Shown here one piece after another: positions 52,735 to 60,883 of a stretch of 64,000 bases of DNA (position 1 is its first letter; every line of letters starts with the position of its first letter). Source of the stretch: Corynebacterium incognita (GTDB lineage Bacteria > Actinomycetota > Actinomycetes > Mycobacteriales > Mycobacteriaceae); NCBI RefSeq assembly GCF_014217255.1, contig NZ_CP059404.1:558001-622000 (forward strand), in the 5' to 3' direction. The translations under genes were made by a program, and so were the position numbers. The notes below the pieces were generated by a model, which saw only the letters and a program-made list of their open reading frames with translations, made no database searches and was not told where the DNA came from.

Positions 52735-53427
52735 CTAAGCGGTGATGTTGGCAGCCTTCTGGGCGGCGCGCTTGGCGGCGACGCGGGCGACCACGGCGTT
52801 GATGCGGGCGCGCTCCTCGAGGAAGGCGGGTGGGTTGTGGCCGCGCATGGTGCGCACGTAGGCGGGGTGATCGAGCACGACGGTGTGCTTCCAGCCGTTG
52901 TAGGCGTCAGAGACCTTCGCGCCCACCGAGTTATACAGGTGCGGCAGCGAGACCATGTCCAAGTTGCGGGCCACGGCGTCCGTCTGGTCGAGGGTATAGT
53001 CCACCAGCTCGCGCAGGTACTCGATGACGCGGGCGGTGCGTCCCTGCAGGGAGCGCACCATCTCGTGCACCACCACCGGGTGGCGTGAGATGGGGAAATC
53101 TTCGTCGAGGGTCCGGGCGTCGACACGCTCCGGGGGCTCGATGCTGGTGGACGCGGAGGCCGAGGCCGAGATGGTGCCCGCGCGCACCCCGGAGATGAGC
53201 GCCTGGCGCAGGCCGATGAGCTCGCCGACGACCTTGCCGGAGTCCACGCGCGCGTCGGCGATGATTTCCGCCAGTTCGGCCAGGCAGTCATAAGCCAGCT
53301 CGTCGTCCCAGTCCTCGAGCGCCTCAATGAGGTGCTCGATGTACTCGGCAACCTCGTCGCCGATGTTGTAGATCTCCTGGGTCAGCTCACGGTGGCGCAG
53401 CTCTGCGGCTAGCTTATTTAAACCCAC
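52735..53427 (-). CDS. Conserved corynebacterial helical protein of unknown function
   Basis: 230 residues, mostly helical and acidic at the N-terminus (EIYNIGDEVAEYIEHLIEALEDWDDELAYDCLAELAEIIADARVDSG). A short Ala/Ser linker (SASASASTSIEPP) joins a second helical domain with two histidine-containing segments (ISRHPVVVHEMVRSL). It has no signal or membrane segment. The start is a GTG at 53425-53427. It is monocistronic as far as I can see. No family is recognised. Confidence 0.65.
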   Translation of the reverse strand: MGLNKLAAELRHRELTQEIYNIGDEVAEYIEHLIEALEDWDDELAYDCLAELAEIIADARVDSGKVVGELIGLRQALISGVRAGTISASASASTSIEPPERVDARTLDEDFPISRHPVVVHEMVRSLQGRTARVIEYLRELVDYTLDQTDAVARNLDMVSLPHLYNSVGAKVSDAYNGWKHTVVLDHPAYVRTMRGHNPPAFLEERARINAVVARVAAKRAAQKAANITA

Positions 53428-53603
53428 TCGGCTGCTCCTTCCTGCGCTTGCTCGGTCTCGGGCGGGGACTCCCCCAATAATTCGCGGTTCTCAAGTTGAG
53501 GTTGAGAGTTACGCTAACGGTTCAAAACTCTATGTCACGATCTGAAAATCTTCTGTGCGACGCGCCGGGCGATTCACAGTCAACGTTGTCAAGCCAGATT
53601 CTT

Positions 53604-53627
53604 GTAGCGCTCGCCTACGAGCGCTAC
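53604..53627. terminator. Ten-base-pair hairpin at the fadD15 stop
   Basis: GTAGCGCTCG (53604-53613), CCTA loop, CGAGCGCTAC (53618-53627). It overlaps the fadD15 stop codon. No T-run follows on the minus strand, so termination is uncertain. Confidence 0.45.
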
Positions 53628-55456
53628 TTGCGCTTGTAGATGTGAGCGATGGCGTCGCCGTAGCGTTCGTAGACCACGTTGCGCTTGACCTTCATGGTTG
53701 GCGTGAGCTCGTTTTCCTCCTCGGTGAGGTCGCGGTCCAAGATGTAGAACTTCTTGATCGCCTCCGCGTGCGAGACAGTGGTGTTGACTTCGTTGATGGC
53801 GTCCTGGAGCTCCGCGCGCAGCGTCGGGTTGGTGGCAATCTCGGAGATCGTGCGCCCCTCCGGGATGTTGTGGTCCAGCTTCCAGCGACGCAGCGCTTCG
53901 TCGTCAAGCGCCAGCAGCGCGCCCACGAATGGTTTGCCGTCGCCCACCACCATCGCCTGGGAAATCAGCGGGTGCGCGCGCAGCATGTCCTCCATCGGTC
54001 CCGGGGAGACGTTCTTGCCGCCCGCGGTGACGATGAGATCCTTCTTCCGGCCGGTAATCACCACGTGGCCGGTCTCCAGGATCTCGCCCAGGTCGCCGGT
54101 GTTGTACCAGCCGTCGTGCAGTGCCTCCGCGGTGGCCTCGTCGTTGTTCCAGTAGCCGTCAAAGACGATGTCGCCCTTGATGCACACCTCGCCCTCGTCG
54201 TTGATGCGGATGGACACGCCACCCAGCGGCGGGCCCACGGTGCCGATGCGCTGGTTGGCAAAGTCCACCGTGGCACACGCGGTCACCTCGGTCAGGCCGT
54301 AGCCCTCATACACGGTCACGCCCATGCCGCGGAAGAAGTGCAGCAGGTCATGGCTCATCGCGGAACCGCCGGTGATGGCGTAGCGCACGTCGCCGCCGAT
54401 GCCGGCGCGGATCTTGGAGTACACCAGGCGGTCAAACATCTTGTGCCGCGCCTTCTGGATGCGGGTGGGGCCTTCCGGGGTATCCAGGGCCTTGGAATAA
54501 TCGATGGCGGTCTTCTCCGCCTGGGCGAAGACCGCGCCGCGAATCCCGGAGCCGGACTGCGCCTGCGTGGCCGCGCCGTTGCGCACCTTCTCAAAGACAC
54601 GCGGCACGCCCAGGATAAGGTTGGGGCGCGAGCGCGCGAACTCCATCTGCAGGGTGGAGAAGTCAGACCAGTGGCTCTGCGTCGCGCCGGACATCGCCAC
54701 CGCCAGGGACACCGCGCGGGAGAGCACGTGCGCCAGCGGCAGGAAGGTCAGTACCCGGGAGCCGGGCACGGCGATGCCGCCGATCGGGTTGGTGAGCAGG
54801 CCGCGGGTCTGGGCCAACCAGTTGCGGTGGGTCAGGCGGCAGCCCTTCGGCCGGCCGGTGGTGCCGGAGGTGTAGACCAGGGACGCCAGGTCGTCGGTAC
54901 GCGTCGCCGTAATGCGCTCGCGGACCTCGTCCTTGGCCACCCCGCGGCCTTCAAACTTGAGGGTGTCCACGGCGGAGGAGTTGAACTCCAGCACGCGGCG
55001 CAGCTGGGAGGTGGAGTCGCGGAAGCCGGGCAGGCCGTCGTCACCCAGCACCAGGTGGCCGAGCAGCTCGGACTGTTCGCGGGTCTCTGACAGCGCGAGC
55101 ACCGCGCCGGAGTCCTCGATGATCCACTGCACCTGGCTCAGCGAGGACGACGGGTAGATGGGTACGCTCACCGCGCCGGCAGCCCAGATGGCGAAGTCCA
55201 GCAACGTCCACTCGTAGCGGGTGGTGGACATCAGTGCCACGCGATCGCCGTGCTCCACGCCGCAGGCGATGAGGCCACCGGCGACCTCAAAGACCTCGTC
55301 CACAAAATCCTTGGCGGTCACATTCACCCACTCGTAGTTGGCGGGGCGGGTAAACAGCACGCCGTGTGGCCGGGCCTTGGCCTGGTCCATGAGCGCGGTG
55401 AGGCAGGATTCGCCCTCGGCAATCTCGTACTCAGCTGGTGTGTGGACTTCCTGCAC
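53624..55456 (-). CDS. fadD15: Long-chain fatty acid-CoA ligase
   Basis: 610 residues of the ANL adenylate-forming superfamily. It activates long-chain fatty acids to acyl-CoA with ATP. The P-loop LVYTSGTTGRPKGCRLTH, the A5-like GYGLTEVTACATV, the A7 block DGWYNTGDLGEI and the A8 hinge VITGRKKDLIVTAGGKNVSPGPMEDMLRAHPLI are clear. The C-terminal Lys-containing segment MKVKRNVVYERYG completes the enzyme. It lies in the usual corynebacterial place upstream of malQ, divergent from it. Confidence 0.92.
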   Translation of the reverse strand: MQEVHTPAEYEIAEGESCLTALMDQAKARPHGVLFTRPANYEWVNVTAKDFVDEVFEVAGGLIACGVEHGDRVALMSTTRYEWTLLDFAIWAAGAVSVPIYPSSSLSQVQWIIEDSGAVLALSETREQSELLGHLVLGDDGLPGFRDSTSQLRRVLEFNSSAVDTLKFEGRGVAKDEVRERITATRTDDLASLVYTSGTTGRPKGCRLTHRNWLAQTRGLLTNPIGGIAVPGSRVLTFLPLAHVLSRAVSLAVAMSGATQSHWSDFSTLQMEFARSRPNLILGVPRVFEKVRNGAATQAQSGSGIRGAVFAQAEKTAIDYSKALDTPEGPTRIQKARHKMFDRLVYSKIRAGIGGDVRYAITGGSAMSHDLLHFFRGMGVTVYEGYGLTEVTACATVDFANQRIGTVGPPLGGVSIRINDEGEVCIKGDIVFDGYWNNDEATAEALHDGWYNTGDLGEILETGHVVITGRKKDLIVTAGGKNVSPGPMEDMLRAHPLISQAMVVGDGKPFVGALLALDDEALRRWKLDHNIPEGRTISEIATNPTLRAELQDAINEVNTTVSHAEAIKKFYILDRDLTEEENELTPTMKVKRNVVYERYGDAIAHIYKRK

Positions 55457-55586
55457 GACTATTTCTCCCTTAGTACCCTACAATGACCGGTTCCAAACAT
55501 GACGAAACCCTCATACTTTGTGTGTGCACCTACCCTATCAACGAATGACGGGCGGCCCGAGGTTTAACGTGGCACAATTTGCCAGT

Positions 55587-57698
55587 GTGAGCATCAGAAG
55601 CCTTTTGGAAGAACTGTCCGCCCGCAACGGGGTCTCCACCTCCTACCGCACCCAGGCCGGGGAACTACTGACGGTGTCCGACGACACCCTGATTTACACC
55701 CTCCGCGCCCTCGGCGTGGACATCGACGTGGAGCCGAACGAAGACGAGCTGACGTTCGCCCTCTACAAGGACTACGTGGACCGCGCCTCCCGGCCGCTCC
55801 CGCCCGCGGTGGTGTCCGTGGAGGGCCGCGAGGCAGGTTTCGTGGTCCACGTCCCAGCTGGCTCCCCCGCCGAAGTGCGCATCGTCTTGGAGTCCGGCGA
55901 GGAGCGCGAAGTCTACCAGGACGACAACCACTCCCCGGACGTCGAGGTGGACGGCCAGATGTGGGGCGAGGCTTCTTTCCACATCCCGGGCGACCTCCCG
56001 CTGGGCTACCACCGCCTAGTGTTGGAGGAACCCGCGGCGGAGTGCGCGCTGATCATTACCCCGGCGCGCCTGTCCACGTCGGACGAGTGGCTGGCCAGCC
56101 CGCAGGCGGGCGTGATGGCACAGCTGTATTCCGTGCGTTCTCGTCATTCCTGGGGCATGGGCGACTTCGCCGATCTGGGCTTGTTAGCGGAAACCCTGCA
56201 CCGCGAGGCCGGTGCCAGCTTCCTGCTCATCAACCCGTTGCATGCCGCGGAGCCGGTACCGCCGGTGGAGGAATCGCCATACTTGCCGACGTCGCGCCGC
56301 TTCATCAATCCGCTGTACCTCAACGTGGAGTCCGTGCCGGAGCTGGAGCGTCTCGACGCCGCGGCGCGCGCCGACGTCGCAGAGCTTTCCGAGGAGCTGC
56401 GGGTGCTCAACACGTCCGCGGAGGCGATTGACCGCAACCCCATCTACGCCCTGAAGCTGCAGGTTTTGCACGCGATGTTCACGGCCCGCGATACCGCGGG
56501 CGACCGCGAGTTCGCGTTCCGCAATTACTGCCGCAGCCAAGGCAAGGCACTCGTGGACTTCGCGCGCTGGTGCGCCCGCGAGGAACTCAAGACTTACGCC
56601 GGCAAGCGCCACGCGCTGGAGCCGACTGAGGAGGAGCTGTCCGAGTTTTATATGTGGCTGCAATTCCTGTGCCACGAGCAGCTGGCCGCCGCGCAGCAGC
56701 GCGCCCGCCAGGCGGGCATGCCGATTGGCATCATCACGGATCTGGCCGTGGGTGTGCACCCGGGCGGTGCGGACGCGGAGATCATGGCGGACTACCTGGC
56801 GCCGCAGTGCTCCGTGGGCGCCCCGCCGGACGAGTACAACCAGCAGGGCCAAGACTGGTCGCAGCCGCCGCTGCACCCGATCCTCCTGGCGGAAGCAGCG
56901 TACGAGCCGTGGCGCGAGATGCTGGGCACCATCCTGGACGGTTCGGGCGGCCTGCGCATCGACCACGTTTTAGGTCTGTTCCGCCTGTACTGGATCCCCC
57001 GCATGTCCGCCCCGGACAAGGGCACGTACGTGGCCTATGACTTTGAGGCCATGCTAGGCATCGCACTGCTGGAGGCCCAGCGCCACGGCGCGGTCCTCAT
57101 CGGCGAGGACCTGGGCACGCTGGAGCCGTGGGTGCAGGACGTGCTGGCCTCCCGCGGCGTGCTGGGCACGTCGATCTTGTGGTTCGAGCAGGGCGACGAC
57201 GGCAACCCGATGCCGCAGAACGGCTACCGCCCGCTGGCGCTGTCCTCGGTGGGCACCCATGACCTACCACCGACGGCCGCGTACCTGCGCGGCGATCACA
57301 TCACCTTGCGCGAGCGCCTGGGCGTACTGGCCCAGGACCCGGAATCCGAGAACGCCGAGGATCTGCAGTGGCAGGCGGGCGTGCTGCGCCGCGTCGCGGA
57401 AGCCGGTTATCTCCCGGAAGCGGACTACGCTGCGATGGCGCGCGAGGAGCGCGGCAGCCTCACCGATCTCATGAGCGCGCTACACGCGTTTATTGCGGGT
57501 ACACCGTCCGCGCTGACGTGCACGTCCCTAGTGGATCTGGTGGGTGACGTCCGCGCCCAGAACCAGCCGGGCACCACGCACGACATGTACCCCAACTGGT
57601 GCATGCCGCTGTGCGACGGCGACGGCCGCCCGGTACTCATTGAGGAGCTGGCGGACCAGCCACTGTTCCGCCCGGTTGCAGACGCCTCGCGCCGCTAG
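55587..57698 (+). CDS. malQ: 4-alpha-glucanotransferase (amylomaltase)
   Basis: 703 residues from the GTG at 55587; an ATG at 55545 is an alternative. MalQ (GH77) transfers maltooligosaccharide chains in maltose and glycogen metabolism. An N-terminal domain of about 165 residues, usual in actinobacterial MalQ, precedes the barrel. Conserved blocks include SRHSWGMGDFADLGLL, LLINPLHAAEPVPPVEESPYLPTSRRFINPLYL, GSGGLRIDHVLGLFRLYWIP with the nucleophile Asp, VLIGEDLGTLEPWV with the acid Glu, and SVGTHDLPPTAAYLRG. Confidence 0.93.
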   Translation: MSIRSLLEELSARNGVSTSYRTQAGELLTVSDDTLIYTLRALGVDIDVEPNEDELTFALYKDYVDRASRPLPPAVVSVEGREAGFVVHVPAGSPAEVRIVLESGEEREVYQDDNHSPDVEVDGQMWGEASFHIPGDLPLGYHRLVLEEPAAECALIITPARLSTSDEWLASPQAGVMAQLYSVRSRHSWGMGDFADLGLLAETLHREAGASFLLINPLHAAEPVPPVEESPYLPTSRRFINPLYLNVESVPELERLDAAARADVAELSEELRVLNTSAEAIDRNPIYALKLQVLHAMFTARDTAGDREFAFRNYCRSQGKALVDFARWCAREELKTYAGKRHALEPTEEELSEFYMWLQFLCHEQLAAAQQRARQAGMPIGIITDLAVGVHPGGADAEIMADYLAPQCSVGAPPDEYNQQGQDWSQPPLHPILLAEAAYEPWREMLGTILDGSGGLRIDHVLGLFRLYWIPRMSAPDKGTYVAYDFEAMLGIALLEAQRHGAVLIGEDLGTLEPWVQDVLASRGVLGTSILWFEQGDDGNPMPQNGYRPLALSSVGTHDLPPTAAYLRGDHITLRERLGVLAQDPESENAEDLQWQAGVLRRVAEAGYLPEADYAAMAREERGSLTDLMSALHAFIAGTPSALTCTSLVDLVGDVRAQNQPGTTHDMYPNWCMPLCDGDGRPVLIEELADQPLFRPVADASRR

Positions 57699-57721
57699 GC
57701 TCCCCCGCTAGACTCCCGCCG

Positions 57722-57925
57722 TTACAGCAGCGTGCCGACGATCCCGGCGACGATCACCAGGGCGATGAGCAGCCACAGGGTGAGGCTGACCCGCGAGCGC
57801 GGGAGCGCACGCTTGCGGGGCACGGGTTGCCCGCCGTCGGCGGAATCACGCCCGGTGGCACCGCGCGACGCCGCCGGGGCGTCAGGGTTCCACAGGCCCT
57901 CGCGGGGGTCTACTTCTTCAGTCAT
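57722..57925 (-). CDS. Small membrane protein of unknown function
   Basis: 67 residues. A hydrophilic N-terminal part (EEVDPREGLWNPDAP...) is followed by basic residues and one C-terminal hydrophobic helix (LTLWLLIALVIVAGIVGTLL), so it should be tail-anchored with the N-terminus in the cytoplasm. It overlaps the end of the upstream small gene by 8 bases. Family unknown. Confidence 0.6.
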   Translation of the reverse strand: MTEEVDPREGLWNPDAPAASRGATGRDSADGGQPVPRKRALPRSRVSLTLWLLIALVIVAGIVGTLL

Positions 57926-58151
57926 GGCTCATCATTCTACTGCAGGGTCCCCGGCGGCTGGCCCCTCGGCGCCCCCGCCGCCGCGTACTCACCGCCGCCC
58001 ACATGCGGTCAATGGCCCACATCAGCCCCCACGCCACTGCGGTGGCCAGCGGCAGCACGACGAGGAGCACCAATAGCATTTGCAGGAAGGACGGCAGCAT
58101 GACCACGAACTCAATGACCTGGTTGGTCACGTCCTGTATTGCCTGGCTCAT
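57918..58151 (-). CDS. Small membrane protein, two hydrophobic stretches
   Basis: 77 residues from the ATG at 58149-58151. A long hydrophobic stretch (VIEFVVMLPSFLQMLLVLLVVLPLATAVAWGLMWAID) may span the membrane once or twice and is followed by a highly basic tail (STRRRGRRGASRRG), which should stay in the cytoplasm. Codons further upstream run into the divergent esterase promoter. No family is recognised. It is probably co-transcribed with the next small gene. Confidence 0.6.
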   Translation of the reverse strand: MSQAIQDVTNQVIEFVVMLPSFLQMLLVLLVVLPLATAVAWGLMWAIDRMWAAVSTRRRGRRGASRRGPCSRMMSHD

Positions 58152-58185
58152 CCCGTTCACCCTCGCAGATTGTAGTCTGTAAACC

Positions 58186-59526
58186 ATGGCACCTGCACGT
58201 ACCGTCACCGTGGACTCCCCTGTGGGGCGCATCACCGGCACCGCCACCGACGGGGTGGCCACCTTCTACTCCATCCCCTTTGCGGAGTTTCCCGATCCCT
58301 TTGGGCCCGCCGCGGCGGGCCCGAAGGCGACGCCCGACCGGGACATTGACGCGACGTCGCCACGCCCTGACGACGTCGCACTGACCGTCACTGCCCCGGA
58401 AGGCACGCGCTTCGGCGCGGACCTGCCGGTGCTGGTGTACATCCACGGCGGGCGCTTTGAGCACGGCAGCCACATCGACGAGATGGTCACCGGCGAACAC
58501 GCGGCGCGCGCCGGTTTCATCCAGGTCAACCTGGGCTACCGCCTGGGGCTTTCCGGCTTCTTACCTTTTGAGAAAGACACCCCGGGCACCTACCGCGGTA
58601 CCGACGATCTGCAGCTGGGACTGGAATGGGTGCAGCGCACCATCGAATCCTTCGGTGGCGATCCCACGAACGTGACGCTGGTGGGCCAGTCCGCCGGCGC
58701 GGCCGCGGCCCTATGGCTGGCGCGCAAGGACCACTACCGCGGCAGTTTCCGGCGGGTGTGGGCGGCCTCGCCGTGTTTCCCGCGCGGCGACATCGCCCGC
58801 CGCAAGTCCACGCTGCGCACGCTGCTGTCGGCGCCGGTGACCCGGGCGTCGCTGGGCACACTGCACGCCACCAAGCCGGAGAAGCTGCGCCGTGCCTATG
58901 ACCGCGCCCGGAAGATCTACGGCACCGACTTGTTCCTCGGCCCCTGGCCCTACGACCCGGAGGAGCTTGCCGACGTCCCGCTGGTGGTCACCGCCACGAG
59001 GGAGGAGTTCCACAACCTGCCCACCGCGCGCGCCTGGGACGCCAAGCCCGCGCCGCCGACACTGCGCCTGAAAGCACTGGCGCGTTTCATGGGCATGGGC
59101 AAGGACCGCTTCGGGTTCTGGCGCGATCGCGCCTCCCGCCCACAGCTGGCCGGCCAGCTCATCACGGACGCGGTGTGCCGCCGCTTCGTGGTGGACACCG
59201 CGAACGCCCGGCCACAGGCCCACGTGGCCACCTTCGTGCGCAGCGCGGGCACCAAGGAGGCGCTACACTGCGACGATCTGCCGTTCCTCTTCGGGCGCTC
59301 TTCCGACGAGCAGGCGGTCCACGCCATCTCGGGGCTGCTGCTGGGCTTCGCACGCGGGCAGGCCCTGCCCTGGCCGGAGTACGGCGAGGAGCACGTCATC
59401 GCCGACGTCGACGTGAGTACAGGGGATCTGGAAATCAATCCACGCAGCCTCGATCACGTGGCCGCCGCGATGCGGCCGTTGCGCGCGTCTGCCGATGCCG
59501 CGGGGCGGGGTTTGGGTGAGCGCTAA
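58186..59526 (+). CDS. Type-B carboxylesterase
   Basis: 446 residues of the carboxylesterase/cholinesterase family (alpha/beta hydrolase). PVLVYIHGGRFEHGS is the oxyanion-hole loop, LQLGLEWVQRTIESFGGDPTNVTLVGQSAGAAAALWL holds the nucleophile Ser in G-Q-S-A-G, and a catalytic His is likely near the C-terminal HCDDLPFLFGR. There is no signal peptide, so it acts in the cytoplasm. The substrate is unknown. It is shorter than the usual 500 residues. Confidence 0.85.
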   Translation: MAPARTVTVDSPVGRITGTATDGVATFYSIPFAEFPDPFGPAAAGPKATPDRDIDATSPRPDDVALTVTAPEGTRFGADLPVLVYIHGGRFEHGSHIDEMVTGEHAARAGFIQVNLGYRLGLSGFLPFEKDTPGTYRGTDDLQLGLEWVQRTIESFGGDPTNVTLVGQSAGAAAALWLARKDHYRGSFRRVWAASPCFPRGDIARRKSTLRTLLSAPVTRASLGTLHATKPEKLRRAYDRARKIYGTDLFLGPWPYDPEELADVPLVVTATREEFHNLPTARAWDAKPAPPTLRLKALARFMGMGKDRFGFWRDRASRPQLAGQLITDAVCRRFVVDTANARPQAHVATFVRSAGTKEALHCDDLPFLFGRSSDEQAVHAISGLLLGFARGQALPWPEYGEEHVIADVDVSTGDLEINPRSLDHVAAAMRPLRASADAAGRGLGER

Positions 59527-59541
59527 AAACGCTCGGGAAAA

Positions 59542-60123
59542 CTAGGCCTTTCCGGCGACAATGGCACGCAGGCGCGGGTCCGCGAGCTCTTCGACGAGCC
59601 ACGGGCTGAACGCGAAAGGCGTGGCGTCCGCGGCGGCGATGAGACCCGCGGCGGCGACCCAGCGATAGGAGTCCACCTCGTCCGGGTTGGGCGTGAAGCT
59701 ATCGTCGCGGCGCAGGCGCGCCACGAACACCGGGCAGATCTCGTTTTCTACGATGCCGGAAGAGTCCACCGCGCGGTAAGCGAAGTCTGGGAGCACGCAC
59801 TGAAGGTCTTGCAGGTGCTCCGGGTCGAGGCCGAGTTCGAAAGCGCTGCGGCGGCGCACAGCGTCCGCGTTGTCCTCGCCCGGGCCGGGGTGACCGCAGA
59901 ACGCGTTGGTCCACACTCCGGGCCAGGTCTTTTTGCTCAGCGCGCGGCGCGTGAGGAGTACCTCTACACCCGCCGAGTCGACACTGTCGGCCGACGTGGC
60001 CTTGGCGGCGTCGGCCGGGCGCAGCAGCCACGTGGAGAACGCGAAGTGCAGCGGGGTGTCCGCGGTGTGCACCACGGCCTTGTCGGCGGTGCCACTGGGG
60101 TTGCCCGCGGCGTCGGCAAGCAC
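59542..60123 (-). CDS. idi: Isopentenyl-diphosphate delta-isomerase, type I
   Basis: 193 residues of the Nudix fold. It interconverts IPP and DMAPP for isoprenoid and carrier-lipid synthesis. LLTRRALSKKTWPGVWTNAFCGHPGPGEDNADAVRRRSAFELGL holds the catalytic Cys in NAFCGHP and the metal-binding His. NEICPVFVARL holds the Glu-x-x-Cys catalytic segment. The active residues are all present. It follows the lipoprotein gene on the minus strand. Confidence 0.93.
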   Translation of the reverse strand: MLADAAGNPSGTADKAVVHTADTPLHFAFSTWLLRPADAAKATSADSVDSAGVEVLLTRRALSKKTWPGVWTNAFCGHPGPGEDNADAVRRRSAFELGLDPEHLQDLQCVLPDFAYRAVDSSGIVENEICPVFVARLRRDDSFTPNPDEVDSYRWVAAAGLIAAADATPFAFSPWLVEELADPRLRAIVAGKA

Positions 60124-60145
60124 GACGAGCTCGGAGGCTGAAGAG

Positions 60146-60739
60146 TTAGATATTGAGATCGCCTACCCACGTCACGTTGCCGATGGTAAAGCGCGCGTTC
60201 CACAGGTTCGCCGGCTGGGTATCAAACAGGTACTGCAGGTTCGCCGAGGACTTCGCGCCCAGCGGCAAGTCCAGCCCAGGCGCCTGCATGGAGGTGTTGA
60301 CCTCCGGGTTGTAGTCCAGCTGCTTGACCTCAGTGGAACCGCCCGCACCGTCGGAGACCTCCAGCGTCGGCGGGTCCAGTGCCTCCGCCGGGATCTTGGT
60401 ATCGCCCAAGTTCTTCATCAATACGGTGACCACGGTGCCCCCGGCGTTTTCGTTGTAGACCCCCTGGAACGTCCACTCCACGCCCAGGCCCTCGTCCTTG
60501 GTGGTGACGGTGAGATCCCCGGTGACCTCCTGCGAAGGGACTTCCTTGGGCGCGAACTCCGGCGTGGTGGAGCTGGTGACCTCGATGTCCTCCGCACCGT
60601 TGCCGCCAGCCACCGAACCCGGGGCCTGCTCCCCCTTGAGCAGGCTGCACGAGCTGGCCAGCACCGCGGTGGCGCAGCACGCGGCGACGACGGCCGCGCG
60701 GGTGGTGCTGCGGCGGGTCACGTTTCGGGTGGTTTTCAC
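60146..60739 (-). CDS. DUF4352-type lipoprotein
   Basis: 197 residues. A lipoprotein signal peptide with basic start (KTTRNVTRRSTTR), hydrophobic stretch and lipobox LASSC places it on the outer face of the membrane. The rest is an immunoglobulin-like beta-sandwich of the DUF4352/Telomerase-associated type (GLGVEWTFQGVYNENAGGTVVTVLMKNLGDTKIPAEALDPPTLEVSDGAG). The GTG at 60737-60739 follows GGGGAG by about 9 bases and is preferred over upstream starts. Function unknown. Confidence 0.75.
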   Translation of the reverse strand: MKTTRNVTRRSTTRAAVVAACCATAVLASSCSLLKGEQAPGSVAGGNGAEDIEVTSSTTPEFAPKEVPSQEVTGDLTVTTKDEGLGVEWTFQGVYNENAGGTVVTVLMKNLGDTKIPAEALDPPTLEVSDGAGGSTEVKQLDYNPEVNTSMQAPGLDLPLGAKSSANLQYLFDTQPANLWNARFTIGNVTWVGDLNI

Positions 60740-60883
60740 TACGAATTCTCCCCAAGTCATGTGGTTTGACGGGTACTCAATGGGCAAAGCTTAGCTTATT
60801 GGAGTTACGAGGTGTTACCGCCACCGCCGTGATGTGCTGCGAAAGCTGTCATCTCACCTACCTAGGTGGCATAATCGCCCGGT